From Alteromonas australica (lineage in GTDB: Bacteria > Pseudomonadota > Gammaproteobacteria > Enterobacterales > Alteromonadaceae): 64,000 nucleotides of DNA. Under the pieces are notes generated by a model. It had not been told where the DNA came from. It saw only the letters and a list, made by a program, of their open reading frames with translations, and did not search any database. Numbering within the stretch: position 1 is the stretch's first letter; each line of letters begins with the position of its first letter. Made by a program: the position numbers and the translations under genes. Of the stretch, positions 17,356 to 27,377 are shown piece after piece. The stretch spans positions 1,922,001-1,986,000 of the forward strand of contig NZ_CP008849.1 in the NCBI RefSeq assembly GCF_000730385.1, given 5' to 3'.

Positions 17356-19605
17356 TTATCTTTTACTGCCTGCATTTGTTGGCTTTGTATTTTGTCTTCT
17401 ATTTGACTGGCCATTATTGTTAGCCGAAGACTTGCCATTCGATTTACCTTTACGCTGAAATGAAGGCGGTAACCCTGTGTGCTTAGTTAATGCGCGTTCA
17501 CCTTTTCGTCCTTTACTCGCCTTTTGACGCTTTTCATTGGCGGTTTCAGGGGGCACTAAATGCTGTGGTCCTCGCCCAATTAAATCTTCACGTCCCATTT
17601 TTGTCAGGGCATCACGAATTTGCGCAAAGTTTTTCGGATCATGATATCGCAACATGGCTTTGTGCAATCTACGGTGAATTTCACCTTTTGCAGAAGGGAC
17701 ATCTTCGCTGTCCTTGGTCACTTTACGCAAGGCGTTCACTTCTGTGTGGTACATAGTGGTTGCAGTGGCCATGGGCGAAGGGTAGAAATTTTGTACCTGA
17801 TCAAGTTTAAATTTATTTTCCTTAAGCCAAATCGCGAGGCTCAACATATCTTCGTCGGTGGTACCCGGATGCGATGCAATAAAGTAGGGGATAAGATACT
17901 GCTTCTTACCTGCTTCTTGAGAGTATTTGTCGAACAACTCTTTGAAACGATAATAGCTGCCCATTCCTGGTTTCATCATTTTAGAAAGCGGCCCTTCTTC
18001 GGTATGTTCAGGGGCTATTTTTAAATAGCCGCCAACGTGGTGAAGGGCAAGTTCTTTGACATACTCAGGGTCTTCTACTGCTAAGTCGTAACGCACACCT
18101 GAGGCGATCAAAATCTTTTTGATACCAGGCAAATTACGTGCACGGCGATACAGGTCGATGGTGGGTTTATGGTCTGTATCCATGTGCGCACAAATGCTTG
18201 GATACACGCAAGAAGGACGACGACAAGTTGCCTCTGCCTTCGGACTTTTACAGCGCAGACGATACATGTTGGCCGTTGGGCCACCAAGATCAGAGATCAC
18301 CCCAGTGAAACCTGGCACTGTATCTCGAATTTGTTCTATTTCACGAACAATAGAATCTTCAGAACGGCTTTGAATAATACGGCCTTCATGCTCTGTAATA
18401 GAACAAAAAGTACAACCGCCGTAACAGCCACGCATAATATTGATACTAAAACGTATCATGTCGTACGCCGGAATTTTGGCATCGCCGTAGACAGGATGAG
18501 GCACCCGTTGATAGGGTAAATCAAACACGGCGTCCATCTCTTCAGTTTCAAGAGGCATAGCCGGTGGGTTTATCCAAATATGTCTATCAGCATGACGCTG
18601 CATCAACGCCCGTGCACATCCGGGATTGGTTTCCTGATGGAGAATACGTGACGTATGAGCATACAGGGTTTTATTGTCTTTTACCGTTTCGTAAGCAGGC
18701 AGTTTCACATACACCTTTTCCCAAGGCTTACGTTTCTCTTTTTCCTTTTGTGGAGGCTGAATCACAATAGGGGCGGCTTCTGGCGCTTCGCTATTACTGG
18801 CATTCTTATCCTGCGAGTCGCATTCAGGCTCCATCTGATAAGGGCTAGGAATGGGTTCGATTTTACCCGGTTTGTCCAACGAGGTTGAATCCACACCTTG
18901 CCATTCAGGTAGCGCTTCTTTAACAATAATGGCGGTACCGCGAATGTCTCTAAGATCGGCAATATCTTCACCAGCAGCAAGGCGGTGTGTCACTTCTACA
19001 AGGGGGCGTTCAGCATTACCGAAAAAGAGCATATCTGCTTTGGAATCGAACAATACAGAGCGACGAACTTTCTCACTCCAGTAATCATAATGTGCAATTC
19101 GGCGCAAACTGGCTTCAATACCACCCACAATAACAGGCACGCCTTTAAAGGCTTCACGACACCGCTGAGAATAAACGGTAACTGCACGATCGGGGCGTTT
19201 CCCGCCCACATTGCCTGGCGTGTAAGCATCATCGTGACGCAGCTTTTTATCTGCGGTATAGCGGTTTATCATGGAATCCATGTTTCCCGCCGTGACGCCA
19301 AAATATAAGTTAGGTTTACCTAACTTCATGAAGTCGTCTTTACTTTTCCAATCGGGCTGCGAAATGATACCTACGCGAAAGCCATGGGCTTCAAGTACAC
19401 GACCTATAACAGCCATGCCGAAGCTAGGGTGATCTACATACGCGTCGCCAGTGACCAATATGACGTCGCAACTGTCCCAACCCAGTGCGTCCATCTCGTC
19501 TTTTGACATGGGAAGAAAGGGCGCAGTGCCTAGGCAGTGTGGCCAATATTTAGGGTACGAAAATAGGCCGCGATCGGCTTTAATGGTGGCTTGCATAACA
19601 TTCAC
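17356..19605 (-). CDS. ygiQ: YgiQ-family radical SAM protein
   Basis: This 749-residue protein closely follows E. coli YgiQ along its whole length. The N-terminal part has [20 protein letters not shown] and a B12-binding-like fold. The radical SAM cluster motif Cys-x3-Cys-x2-Cys is in [18 protein letters not shown]. Further conserved blocks are [44 protein letters not shown] and VQNFYPSP. The C-terminus is a basic, low-complexity tail rich in Gly, Lys, Asn and Ser. A [4Fe-4S]-SAM enzyme is certain; the reaction is not established. The start may be GTG 19605 or the in-frame ATG 19596, which matches the usual family start better. The gene is monocistronic. Confidence 0.95.
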   Translation of the reverse strand: MNVMQATIKADRGLFSYPKYWPHCLGTAPFLPMSKDEMDALGWDSCDVILVTGDAYVDHPSFGMAVIGRVLEAHGFRVGIISQPDWKSKDDFMKLGKPNLYFGVTAGNMDSMINRYTADKKLRHDDAYTPGNVGGKRPDRAVTVYSQRCREAFKGVPVIVGGIEASLRRIAHYDYWSEKVRRSVLFDSKADMLFFGNAERPLVEVTHRLAAGEDIADLRDIRGTAIIVKEALPEWQGVDSTSLDKPGKIEPIPSPYQMEPECDSQDKNASNSEAPEAAPIVIQPPQKEKEKRKPWEKVYVKLPAYETVKDNKTLYAHTSRILHQETNPGCARALMQRHADRHIWINPPAMPLETEEMDAVFDLPYQRVPHPVYGDAKIPAYDMIRFSINIMRGCYGGCTFCSITEHEGRIIQSRSEDSIVREIEQIRDTVPGFTGVISDLGGPTANMYRLRCKSPKAEATCRRPSCVYPSICAHMDTDHKPTIDLYRRARNLPGIKKILIASGVRYDLAVEDPEYVKELALHHVGGYLKIAPEHTEEGPLSKMMKPGMGSYYRFKELFDKYSQEAGKKQYLIPYFIASHPGTTDEDMLSLAIWLKENKFKLDQVQNFYPSPMATATTMYHTEVNALRKVTKDSEDVPSAKGEIHRRLHKAMLRYHDPKNFAQIRDALTKMGREDLIGRGPQHLVPPETANEKRQKASKGRKGERALTKHTGLPPSFQRKGKSNGKSSANNNGQSNRRQNTKPTNAGSKR

Positions 19606-19783
19606 ACATAGAAAAAGAAATGGGGTCTGTGCGTAGGCTAGCGGTTCTACTTAGCAAGCGTTGGCACCAAGACATGTGAGGCGATTATAACAGTTAGCGC
19701 TTCGCTACGGTATCCCGCTATCATTAAATAACCCCAGTTTGTATACTTATGCCTCACAAATTAACCATGAGTGAGAGAGATTA

Positions 19784-20248
19784 ATGGGTTTTTGGCTATT
19801 TAAAACAGAACCTGATGCTTTCAGTATTGATGATTTAGCGGCGTGACCTCAGCAAACTGAACCGTGGGATGGCGTAAGAAATTACCAAGCGCGAAATTTT
19901 TTGCGAGACAAGGTGCAACTGGGCGACAAGGTATTTATTTATCATTCCAGTTGCAAACAGGTAGGTATTGCCGGTGTTGCTGAAGTGGTAAAAGCGGGTT
20001 ATCCCGACACTGAACAATTTAACCCCGAGTCAAAATATTATGACCCAAAAGCATCAGCAGATGCGCCGAGGTGGTACCGGGTAGATGTGAAGTTTGTTGA
20101 AAAGTTTAACACCGTATTGCCGTTAAAAATCATAAAGTCCTTACCGGAGGTGACGGAGGTGGGGTTAGTGAAAAAGGGGCACAGGCTGTCGATAATGCCC
20201 GTGGAAGAAAATGAATGGCATGCACTTTATCGCGCTGCCACTCAATAA
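19784..20248 (+). pseudogene. EVE-domain protein gene interrupted by one nonsense codon
   Basis: From the ATG at 19784 the frame reads MGFWLFKTEPDAFSIDDLAA and then meets TGA at 19844-19846. The same frame continues without a shift as PQQTEPWDGVRNYQARNFLR through IYHSSCKQVGIAGVAEVVK to the stop at 20248. Together these are a full-length EVE-domain protein of about 154 residues, a PUA-like fold thought to bind modified nucleic-acid bases. Family members usually have Arg at this place (LAARP), so a CGA to TGA change explains the break. The base after the stop is C, the context most open to read-through. It could be a recent pseudogene, a leaky stop or a sequence error. A TTG at 19901 could start only a truncated form lacking the first third. 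Confidence 0.8.
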
Positions 20249-20256
20249 CGAGGTTT

Positions 20257-20679
20257 TTAATGACTCATGGCGAATTTAGTGTCTGCATCTCTTAGTAAAT
20301 AAAGGGCGAAGCACGCTGCCCACATTGGCCATGCTGCAAAAAAGAGTAAGTGATTGAAGGCGTCAAAGTATTGTTGGAATGATGACAAGGTTGAGGCACC
20401 GTGGAGAAGGAAGACTAATCCGTAGGTGTAACGCTTTGCAAAGCCAGCCACGAATGCTAATACCAAAGCAAGTTGAAAGGCGCCTAATACATATACCGCT
20501 GTTTCTGGCACACCGCCAATCGAATAAAACTTTTCGAAAATTTTCATGCTGTGGGCTGGGTTGACAAATTTATCTAGTGTCCAAACAAACATCACAATAA
20601 ATACGGCTACGCGCAGAGAGAGTAAGGCCCAACTAAGGCGGGAGGTTAAAGAGAGGGGATCTTGCTGAGGGTTTTGCAT
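20257..20679 (-). CDS. DoxX-like four-helix membrane protein
   Basis: This 140-residue protein has four predicted transmembrane helices: SWALLSLRVAVFIVMFVW, VYVLGAFQLALVLAFVAG, YTYGLVFLLHGASTLSS and LLFFAAWPMWAACFALYLL. The first is followed by LDKFVNP, as in DoxX/SURF4-type proteins. The function of such proteins is loosely linked to redox or respiratory processes, and nothing here narrows it further. GGAG precedes the ATG by five bases. It converges with the EVE pseudogene (eight bases apart) and diverges from the large TonB-receptor operon. A TetR-type palindrome lies in the shared upstream region. Confidence 0.75.
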   Translation of the reverse strand: MQNPQQDPLSLTSRLSWALLSLRVAVFIVMFVWTLDKFVNPAHSMKIFEKFYSIGGVPETAVYVLGAFQLALVLAFVAGFAKRYTYGLVFLLHGASTLSSFQQYFDAFNHLLFFAAWPMWAACFALYLLRDADTKFAMSH

Positions 20680-20721
20680 GAGTACTCCAATTTCGTTTCT
20701 ATACTTTAGTCTAATGATATA

Positions 20722-20745
20722 GAACGACCGTTCAAGTTTAAACTT
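20722..20745. promoter_or_regulatory. TetR-type palindrome plus a second palindrome in a divergent promoter region
   Basis: GAACG-AC-CGTTC (20722-20733) has the look of a TetR-family operator. AAGTTTAAACTT (20734-20745) follows directly. They lie 43 bases upstream of the DoxX-like gene and about 95 bases upstream of the TonB-receptor operon, so they could control either or both. No matching regulator gene is adjacent. Confidence 0.4.
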
Positions 20746-20840
20746 TCATTTATATTCATTTTCTGAAAATAAAAAGTGTTCTGAAATTTTTTAAAATGCG
20801 TATCGGTCTAGTCAAATAAGAATTAAAAACGGAAAATTAC

Positions 20841-23186
20841 ATGAAAAACGTCGTTGGCCTTGCCTTAAGTGCGCTCGCCCTTGCAGTTAGTCAGGGCATC
20901 TCTGCTCAACAACTCACAGAAAATGAAATAGAAATAGTAGAAGTTAAGGGCAACGCGTCGTCGTTATTGAATATGAACCCCGCTGATAACTCACTTCGTG
21001 GGCTATTTGGCGAAAGCTTAAGTGCGGCAAACACGCCTCGTTCCGTTACCTCATTGTCGAAAGAAGCAATGGTGGCGTTAAATATTAATGATCTTCACGA
21101 TATCGTTAAAGCTGCGCCTAATGCTTATGCGTCTAGTGGCTTTGGTACGCCTAGCTTGCCAAGTATTCGTGGTCAGTTGGGTGAACTTTTTCAAGACGGT
21201 ATCCGCCGGCAAGCCGGTAATAATGGCTTTGGGCTTCCGTTGTCGTTTAACAGTGTGGAACAGTTAGACGTCGTAAAAGGGCCATCGCCCATTTTGTTTG
21301 GAAGCACTCAGCGTAACGGCGGGTTTGTTAACCTACAAACCAAGGTTGCACCCACCTTGGGGCGCGCAGGTAAAGCGACTTTTCGTGCAGCCCGATGGGA
21401 TCAATACTCAGCACAAGTAGACTACGGGCAAAGTATTAAAGAAGGGGAAAGCGGTTTTCGTCTCAGCACCGAATATGTCAATGAAGGCAGCTTTTACGAT
21501 TTTGTAGAAACAGAAAGTACTAACCTTTTTATAGCCTACCGTTATACCCCCAGCGAAGCGCTAACGTGGGATATCAGTGGGGAGTATTACGACACGGATT
21601 ACCCTGATAATGCGGGTATCAATCGCCCGACGCAAGACCTGATAGATAATGGCGTATATATTACAGGGCAGGGCGTGCAGGCCAATGGGAGTGAGGTACC
21701 AGGAGCGGGAGCCATAGTGTCTCCTACCGGCGAAGTGAAAATTCCACGCCATCGTGTGTTTACTCACCCGGATGATGTAAATGGTGCAAATACCACCGTA
21801 TTACGCAGTCATCTTACCTATCAATATTCTCCGAAAATAAAACTGAGAAACCTTAGTTATTATCAATATTTAGAACGGGAAGAAATTGCCCAAAATAGCT
21901 TCGTTGAAATTATTGATGGCGCGCACACTTTTGAAAATCGAAGCGAATTAGATTACACCTGGTCCACGTCACAAACCACTACGGTGGGGCTAGCGCTGCG
22001 CTTAAACGACGTTCTGGGCTACAGTCAATTTACCACGGAAGCAGACAACCCCATTGATTTAACGGGGCCTTTATCTAACCGCGTTATTCCTCTTACTGAC
22101 GCGCAAAAAGCACGTCTTGTTGAAATTCGCCCCAACGTCTTTGTGTCCCCTGGTGCACAATATGATGTAGACGGTGACGGTAATGGCGATTTCAACCTAT
22201 CCGATACAACGGATTCACGGGCGTGGCAATCCGGTTTGATGCTTCAACAGCAGTCAAAGTGGAGCGAACGGTTAACGACAGTGGCGGGGATTAGGCTAGA
22301 TTACTATGATGTAGCGGCGCAAGACCCATTAGCGCCGGAAGGTGTGGAGGCTGCTTCTGATAATTATAGTGATACGCTAACCAGTTATCAGCTCAGTGCG
22401 GTATACGGGTTAACTGAGAAAATAAACCTTTACGCTGTATTCTCAGAAAATGATGCTACCTCTAACAGTATGGCTGGTGGAACGGTACTAGGTGCTGATA
22501 ATCAAATAAACCCGCTTAACTTTGCTACGGAAAATACCTTATACGAAGTGGGCGTTAAATTGACACCCAATGATCGCTGGTATGCAGAAGCGTCGTTATT
22601 CGACCAAACCCGCAGTTTGCGAAATCGTGATGGCAGCAACAGTGGTATTGCCACGCAAGGTGCAGAGCTACAAGTATTTTACCAAAACGAACAGGTTTGG
22701 GTGAATGGGGCTTACAGCTATCTTGATGCGAGGTTTGATGACTCTGCGGCCTTTCAGGAAACCGCGCAAGTGCTTGACGTATTTGACAGTAGCCGCCCGG
22801 ATATCATCGAAGGTACAGGCGTAGGATCGCCTTCTTTTGCGGCATTCGCACCGTCAAATACACGGGTGCAAGGGATCCCTTCTCAGATAGCCTCACTGAA
22901 TGCAGGTTGGCAAGTGAATGGAAAGTTTGCGGTGGGCGCTAGCTTTCTTTACACCAAATCATTTCCACTCGATTTTTTGCAAACCGTGTATATTCGTGAC
23001 CAAATAGCGTTAGATATCAATGCCGATTATCGTGTGAACGAGCAACTAAGGCTTCGCGCTGATATTATCAACGTGACCGATGAAGAAAATTGGCAGCCTG
23101 TGTTTGAAGGCGGATACTTTGGCGCTACACTCGTGATGCCGAATGTGCCAAGACACTTACAACTCACGATGCAGTATGCGTTTTAA
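20841..23186 (+). CDS. TonB-dependent outer-membrane receptor heading an eight-gene operon
   Basis: This 781-residue receptor has a signal peptide cut near GISA, a TonB-box-like IEIVEVKG and a plug domain with LPSIRGQLGELFQDGIRR and QLDVVKGPSPILFGSTQRNGG. A long barrel closes in a terminal Phe (LTMQYAF). The plug resembles siderophore-type receptors, but no typical Fur box precedes the gene, unlike the two other siderophore-like operons in the window. The next gene starts 17 bases after its stop, and the gene train continues to 31276. The presence of a complete ABC importer in the same train suggests that this receptor brings the same substrate across the outer membrane. The substrate is unknown. 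Confidence 0.9.
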   Translation: MKNVVGLALSALALAVSQGISAQQLTENEIEIVEVKGNASSLLNMNPADNSLRGLFGESLSAANTPRSVTSLSKEAMVALNINDLHDIVKAAPNAYASSGFGTPSLPSIRGQLGELFQDGIRRQAGNNGFGLPLSFNSVEQLDVVKGPSPILFGSTQRNGGFVNLQTKVAPTLGRAGKATFRAARWDQYSAQVDYGQSIKEGESGFRLSTEYVNEGSFYDFVETESTNLFIAYRYTPSEALTWDISGEYYDTDYPDNAGINRPTQDLIDNGVYITGQGVQANGSEVPGAGAIVSPTGEVKIPRHRVFTHPDDVNGANTTVLRSHLTYQYSPKIKLRNLSYYQYLEREEIAQNSFVEIIDGAHTFENRSELDYTWSTSQTTTVGLALRLNDVLGYSQFTTEADNPIDLTGPLSNRVIPLTDAQKARLVEIRPNVFVSPGAQYDVDGDGNGDFNLSDTTDSRAWQSGLMLQQQSKWSERLTTVAGIRLDYYDVAAQDPLAPEGVEAASDNYSDTLTSYQLSAVYGLTEKINLYAVFSENDATSNSMAGGTVLGADNQINPLNFATENTLYEVGVKLTPNDRWYAEASLFDQTRSLRNRDGSNSGIATQGAELQVFYQNEQVWVNGAYSYLDARFDDSAAFQETAQVLDVFDSSRPDIIEGTGVGSPSFAAFAPSNTRVQGIPSQIASLNAGWQVNGKFAVGASFLYTKSFPLDFLQTVYIRDQIALDINADYRVNEQLRLRADIINVTDEENWQPVFEGGYFGATLVMPNVPRHLQLTMQYAF

Positions 23187-23202
23187 GCGCAATTAAGGAC
23201 CA

Positions 23203-25359
23203 ATGATGTTTAAAAAATTAGTGCTAGTTGCGGTTATTGCCGCTGCCATATTCGGTTTCTTTTATTTTGATTTAAATACCTATTTGACCTTAGAAGGAAT
23301 GAAAGGGTCGCTAGATACTTTTCAGTCTCAAATTGCACAAAACCCGGTATTAAGTATTGCCACATTCTTCGCAATTTATGTGGCCGTCACTGCATTATCT
23401 TTGCCCGGCGCCGCCATACTGACCCTCGCCGCGGGTGCGTTATTTGGCTTGATGCAGGGGCTTATTATTGTTTCGTTTGCCTCAAGCATAGGGGCGACAT
23501 TGGCGTTTTTAGTAGCGCGTTTTATCTTGAGAGACACGGTTCGGAATAAGTTTAAGGATAAGTTGAACAAGATTGATGAAGGGGTGGAAAAACAAGGGGC
23601 ATTTTACCTTTTTACGCTTCGATTAGTGCCTGTTTTCCCCTTTTTCTTAATTAACCTGTTAATGGGGTTAACTGCCCTTAAAGTGCGTACGTTTTACTGG
23701 GTAAGTCAACTTGGCATGTTAGCGGGCACTGCGGTTTATGTGAATGCGGGAACCCAGTTAGCGCAAATACAGAGCCTGTCAGGTATTGTTTCCCCCTCAC
23801 TTATCTTTTCATTCGTTCTTTTAGGTCTATTCCCTTGGATTGCCAAGGCCATTGTCGCAATAGTGAATCGTCGACGGGTATACAAGGGTTACACTAAACC
23901 TAAAAAGTTTGACCGTAATTTGGTGGTAATTGGGGCAGGCGCGGGAGGCTTGGTAACCAGTTATATTGCAGCTGCGGTAAAAGCCAAAGTTACCTTGGTA
24001 GAAGCGGGCGAAATGGGAGGAGACTGTTTGAACTACGGTTGTGTACCCAGTAAAGCCATTATTAAAACTGCCAAAGTAGCCAACCAAATGCGAAACGCCG
24101 ACAATTATGGCCTTAACGCTATAGAGCCCAGCATGTCGTTTAAGAGGGTCATGGCGCGAGTGCATGAGGTTATCGCGGCTATAGCGCCTAACGACAGTGT
24201 AGAAAGGTACACCAACCTAGGTGTTGATGTTGTTAAAGGGTACGCAAAAATTCGAGACCCTTGGACCGTTGATATCCGTAAAAGCGATGGTAGTACGCAA
24301 ACATTAACCACGAAAAATATTGTAGTTGCTACGGGCGCTAGCCCTTTTGTACCCGATTTACCCGGTATAGAGGACAGTGGCTATGTAACCTCTGATACCT
24401 TATGGCAGAAATTTGCGCAATTAGACACTGCACCTAAACGTTTAATCGTGCTAGGTGGCGGCCCTATTGGTTGTGAGCTTGCACAAGCATTTGCTCGCCT
24501 AGGTAGCGAGGTAACGCAAATAGAACGCGCACCACGTTTAATGGGGCGTGAAGACGTTGATGTGGCGGAATACGCCGATTCTGTTTTGCGAGAAAGTGGC
24601 GTTAAGGTACTCACTCGCCACGATGCGCTTCGCTTTGAATTGCAAAACGGAGAAAAAGTGTTAGTCGTGGCTAAAGAGGGGCGGGAACACACGGTTGCCT
24701 ACGACGAAGTCATAGTTGCAGTTGGACGAAAAGCCAGATTGAAAGGTTTTGGATTAGAAGAAATAGGCATCACCTTCGATAAAACCATTGATACCGATGA
24801 ATATTTACAAACAATAATGCCCAATATCTTTGCTGCAGGAGACGTGGTTGGGCCCTATCAGTTTACTCACGTAGCTTCCCATCAGGCGTGGTACGCAGCC
24901 GTTAATGCCTTATTTGGCAGCTTTAAGAAGTTTAAAGTGGATTACCGTGTGATTCCATGGACCACTTTTATCGACCCCGAAGTGGCCCGGGTAGGTCTTA
25001 ATGAAACCGAAGCGCAGGAAAAGGGCATAGAGGTTGAGGTGACACGCTACGAATTTGCAGAATTGGATAGAGCGGTAGCCGAAAGCGCGCGAAAAGGCTT
25101 TATTAAAGTGTTGACGCCACCTGGGAAAGATAAAATTCTAGGTGTCACTATTGTGTCAGAGCATGCCGGTGACTTACTGGCAGAATTTGTTATCGCCATG
25201 AAGCACGGGTTAGGGTTAAACAAAATCTTAGGCACTATTCATACGTACCCCACTTGGGCAGAAGGTGCTAAATATGCTGCGGGAAACTGGAAGCGTGCCA
25301 ATGCGCCAGAAAAGCTACTTACCTACGTTGAAAAATTTCATACTTGGCGTAGAGGATAA
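23203..25359 (+). CDS. Fusion of a DedA/VTT (TVP38/TMEM64) membrane domain with a MerA-like flavin disulfide reductase
   Basis: This is a 718-residue fusion. Residues 1-230 are a VTT-type membrane domain with about five helices and the family segments LPGAAILTLAAGALFG and LRLVPVFPFFLINLLMGLT. Residues 238-718 are a pyridine nucleotide-disulphide oxidoreductase. It has the FAD motif VIGAGAGG (from 242), the redox pair Cys275-x4-Cys280 in GDCLNYGCVPSKA, the NAD(P)H motif VLGGGPIG and the C-terminal HTYPTWAEG base motif. The C-terminal Cys-Cys pair and the metal-binding domain of true mercuric reductase are absent, so Hg(II) reduction is unlikely. VTT proteins elsewhere move or scramble lipids. 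The gene sits 17 bases after the receptor and five bases before the DUF547 gene. Its substrate is unknown. Confidence 0.9.
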   Translation: MMFKKLVLVAVIAAAIFGFFYFDLNTYLTLEGMKGSLDTFQSQIAQNPVLSIATFFAIYVAVTALSLPGAAILTLAAGALFGLMQGLIIVSFASSIGATLAFLVARFILRDTVRNKFKDKLNKIDEGVEKQGAFYLFTLRLVPVFPFFLINLLMGLTALKVRTFYWVSQLGMLAGTAVYVNAGTQLAQIQSLSGIVSPSLIFSFVLLGLFPWIAKAIVAIVNRRRVYKGYTKPKKFDRNLVVIGAGAGGLVTSYIAAAVKAKVTLVEAGEMGGDCLNYGCVPSKAIIKTAKVANQMRNADNYGLNAIEPSMSFKRVMARVHEVIAAIAPNDSVERYTNLGVDVVKGYAKIRDPWTVDIRKSDGSTQTLTTKNIVVATGASPFVPDLPGIEDSGYVTSDTLWQKFAQLDTAPKRLIVLGGGPIGCELAQAFARLGSEVTQIERAPRLMGREDVDVAEYADSVLRESGVKVLTRHDALRFELQNGEKVLVVAKEGREHTVAYDEVIVAVGRKARLKGFGLEEIGITFDKTIDTDEYLQTIMPNIFAAGDVVGPYQFTHVASHQAWYAAVNALFGSFKKFKVDYRVIPWTTFIDPEVARVGLNETEAQEKGIEVEVTRYEFAELDRAVAESARKGFIKVLTPPGKDKILGVTIVSEHAGDLLAEFVIAMKHGLGLNKILGTIHTYPTWAEGAKYAAGNWKRANAPEKLLTYVEKFHTWRRG

Positions 25360-25363
25360 GGTG

Positions 25364-26182
25364 ATGAATGCTATACACAATGGGCTAGCCATACGGTGTC
25401 TGTTATTTACTTTGTGTTTCGTGGCTACGCCACCCTTTGCCCAAATTAACTTGCATGCGCCTTTTGACCAGTTATTACAAAAGCACGTTGTCGCCATTAA
25501 TGATGGTAAAAGTACCCAGGTAGATTACGCCGCATTAGCAAAGGATAAATCAGAATTAGATGGGTATTTATCTGCCTTAGCCGCTATCGATACTGCCACG
25601 TTTGCGGGTTGGAATAAAGACAGACAACTGGCCTTTTTAATTAACGCCTATAATGCTTACACTCTGGCGTTGATCATTGAACATTACCCCGATATTGAGT
25701 CTATTCGAGATATTGGTGGCTTTTTTTCTTCACCATGGAAGCAGGCGTTTGCGCCTCTTCTAGGAAAAACGCGCACCTTGGATAATATCGAGCATGGGTT
25801 AATTCGCGGTGGCAACAAATATCAAGAACCCCGCATTCACTTCGCGGTTAATTGTGCCAGTATAGGCTGCCCCGCCTTACGCGAGGAAGCCTATACAGAA
25901 GCCAAATTATCGCAGCAACTCGAATCGCAAACGCAACGTTTTCTGTCTGATAATTCAAGGCATTATATTGAGGGTAATACCTTAAAGGTTTCAAAAATAT
26001 TTGATTGGTATCGCGATGATTTTGAAGCGCCTTGGCGAGGGGCTACCTCATTAAATGGCTTTTTATTGTTATATGTAAGCGCATTTGATTTAACTGAGGC
26101 GCAGCAAAGAGCATTAAGAGCGGGTACCTTAAACATTGAATTTTCCGATTACGACTGGGCATTGAATGATCGGGAGAAATAA
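25364..26182 (+). CDS. DUF547 domain protein, exported
   Basis: This 272-residue protein has a signal peptide (hydrophobic core LAIRCLLFTLCFVATPPFA) and a DUF547 domain. The family blocks are FLINAYNAYTLALI, SIRDIGGFFSSPWK, LDNIEHGLIRG, HFAVNCASIGCPALR with paired cysteines, and ISKIFDWY-type KVSKIFDWYRDDF. The biochemical function of DUF547 is unknown, although the fold has been compared with cysteine-protease or transglutaminase-like proteins. The ATG at 25364 has AGGA seven bases upstream and follows the previous stop by five bases. The longer frame into the previous gene is not needed. It is often found with MerA-like/VTT fusions, which agrees with this context. Confidence 0.85.
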   Translation: MNAIHNGLAIRCLLFTLCFVATPPFAQINLHAPFDQLLQKHVVAINDGKSTQVDYAALAKDKSELDGYLSALAAIDTATFAGWNKDRQLAFLINAYNAYTLALIIEHYPDIESIRDIGGFFSSPWKQAFAPLLGKTRTLDNIEHGLIRGGNKYQEPRIHFAVNCASIGCPALREEAYTEAKLSQQLESQTQRFLSDNSRHYIEGNTLKVSKIFDWYRDDFEAPWRGATSLNGFLLLYVSAFDLTEAQQRALRAGTLNIEFSDYDWALNDREK

Positions 26183-26207
26183 GCGCAAATTCCAAGGAGT
26201 TGCGGTA

Positions 26208-27377
26208 TTGCGCCTAAGACTACTTGGGTTTGCCTGTGTAGTGTTAAGTTTGCTATGTGCTAACGCGAACGGCGATACCGTTCAATTTCATGCATGGGGC
26301 GGCAGTGCGCAAGTTAATAGCTATTTGCAATGGGTGAAGCAAGAGGTTAAGCGGCTACATAATATCGATTTAAATCATGTAAAGCTGGCGGATACCAGTG
26401 ACGCGGTGTCTCGGGTGTTGGCTGAAAAGGCGGCAGGCAATCTTGATAATGGCAGCGTGGATCTCATTTGGATTAATGGCGAAAACTTTGCTGCCATGCA
26501 TCGCCATGGTTTATTGAAATCAAACTGGGTGGCCACGCTTACTCATTTTTCACTCACCAACGCCACGGAAAATCCCGCCATGGTAACCGACTTTGGCTTA
26601 CCTACAGAAGGGCAAGAAGCGCCATGGGGTAAAGCTGCAATGGTTTTTTATCACAATAGTGTATTGTTGCCTCATCCTCCTAAAACCCTGCCGGCATTGT
26701 TGCAGTTTTCTAAGGCAAATCCAGGGCGTTTCACTTATCCATTGCCCAGTGATTACCTAGGCATTAGTTTTTTAAAATACGCGCTTATTGCTTTAAACAA
26801 TCAACACCGCGATAGGTTATATGAGCCGGTAACGCCGGAGGCATTCAAGCAATTATCTGAACCCTTATGGACCTTTTTAGATGCACTGCACCCAACAATG
26901 TGGCAACAAGGGAAATACCGCGTGCGTCAGGCCTCTGAGTTACAACGTTTAATGGATAGCGAGTCATTATGGCTTGCTTTTTCGTTTACTGCCGCAGAAA
27001 TTCCTAGCGCGGTTAACCGTTACGATTTGCCGCCTAGTGTTCGCACTTACGCCATGAATGACGGTAGCCTTGCCAATGTGCATTTTATTGGTATTCCGTT
27101 TAACGCGGCGCATTTCGAAGAGGCTAAAGTCGTGGTGGATTTTTTGTTATCGCCTCGGGCACAAGCGAAGAAAATGCAGTTACAAACATGGGGGGATGAC
27201 ACAGTGTTGGATATGGCCATGCTGAATGAGGCGCAACGAGCACTGTTTAAACAACACAATAAACACCCCTCTGCTTTACCTTCTGACGCGTCTGTGCCGC
27301 TTTTTGCAGAACCTCACGCAAGTTGGACAGAAGCACTAAAAGAGGCTTGGTTCGCGCGCTATCAAGGTTACTTTTAA
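26208..27377 (+). CDS. ynjB: YnjB-type ABC transporter periplasmic substrate-binding protein
   Basis: This protein of about 389 residues is the predicted solute-binding component of an importer. It has a signal peptide (RLLGFACVVLSLLCANANG), then VQFHAWGGSAQVNSYLQWV, typical of YnjB, followed by IWINGENFAAM and GKAAMVFYHN. This is the type of binding protein used for ferric ions, thiamine and phosphonates, but the YnjB ligand is not known to me. The TTG at 26208 has AAGGAG eight bases upstream. An ATG at 26166 overlapping the DUF547 gene is the alternative and would put extra basic residues in front of the signal peptide. The stop overlaps the permease start by one base (TAATG). Confidence 0.87.
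   Translation: MRLRLLGFACVVLSLLCANANGDTVQFHAWGGSAQVNSYLQWVKQEVKRLHNIDLNHVKLADTSDAVSRVLAEKAAGNLDNGSVDLIWINGENFAAMHRHGLLKSNWVATLTHFSLTNATENPAMVTDFGLPTEGQEAPWGKAAMVFYHNSVLLPHPPKTLPALLQFSKANPGRFTYPLPSDYLGISFLKYALIALNNQHRDRLYEPVTPEAFKQLSEPLWTFLDALHPTMWQQGKYRVRQASELQRLMDSESLWLAFSFTAAEIPSAVNRYDLPPSVRTYAMNDGSLANVHFIGIPFNAAHFEEAKVVVDFLLSPRAQAKKMQLQTWGDDTVLDMAMLNEAQRALFKQHNKHPSALPSDASVPLFAEPHASWTEALKEAWFARYQGYF

Noticed and set aside
23203-25359. Mercuric reductase / mercury resistance gene
   Set aside because: The C-terminal Cys pair and N-terminal metal-binding domain are absent, and no merR, merT or merP genes are present.
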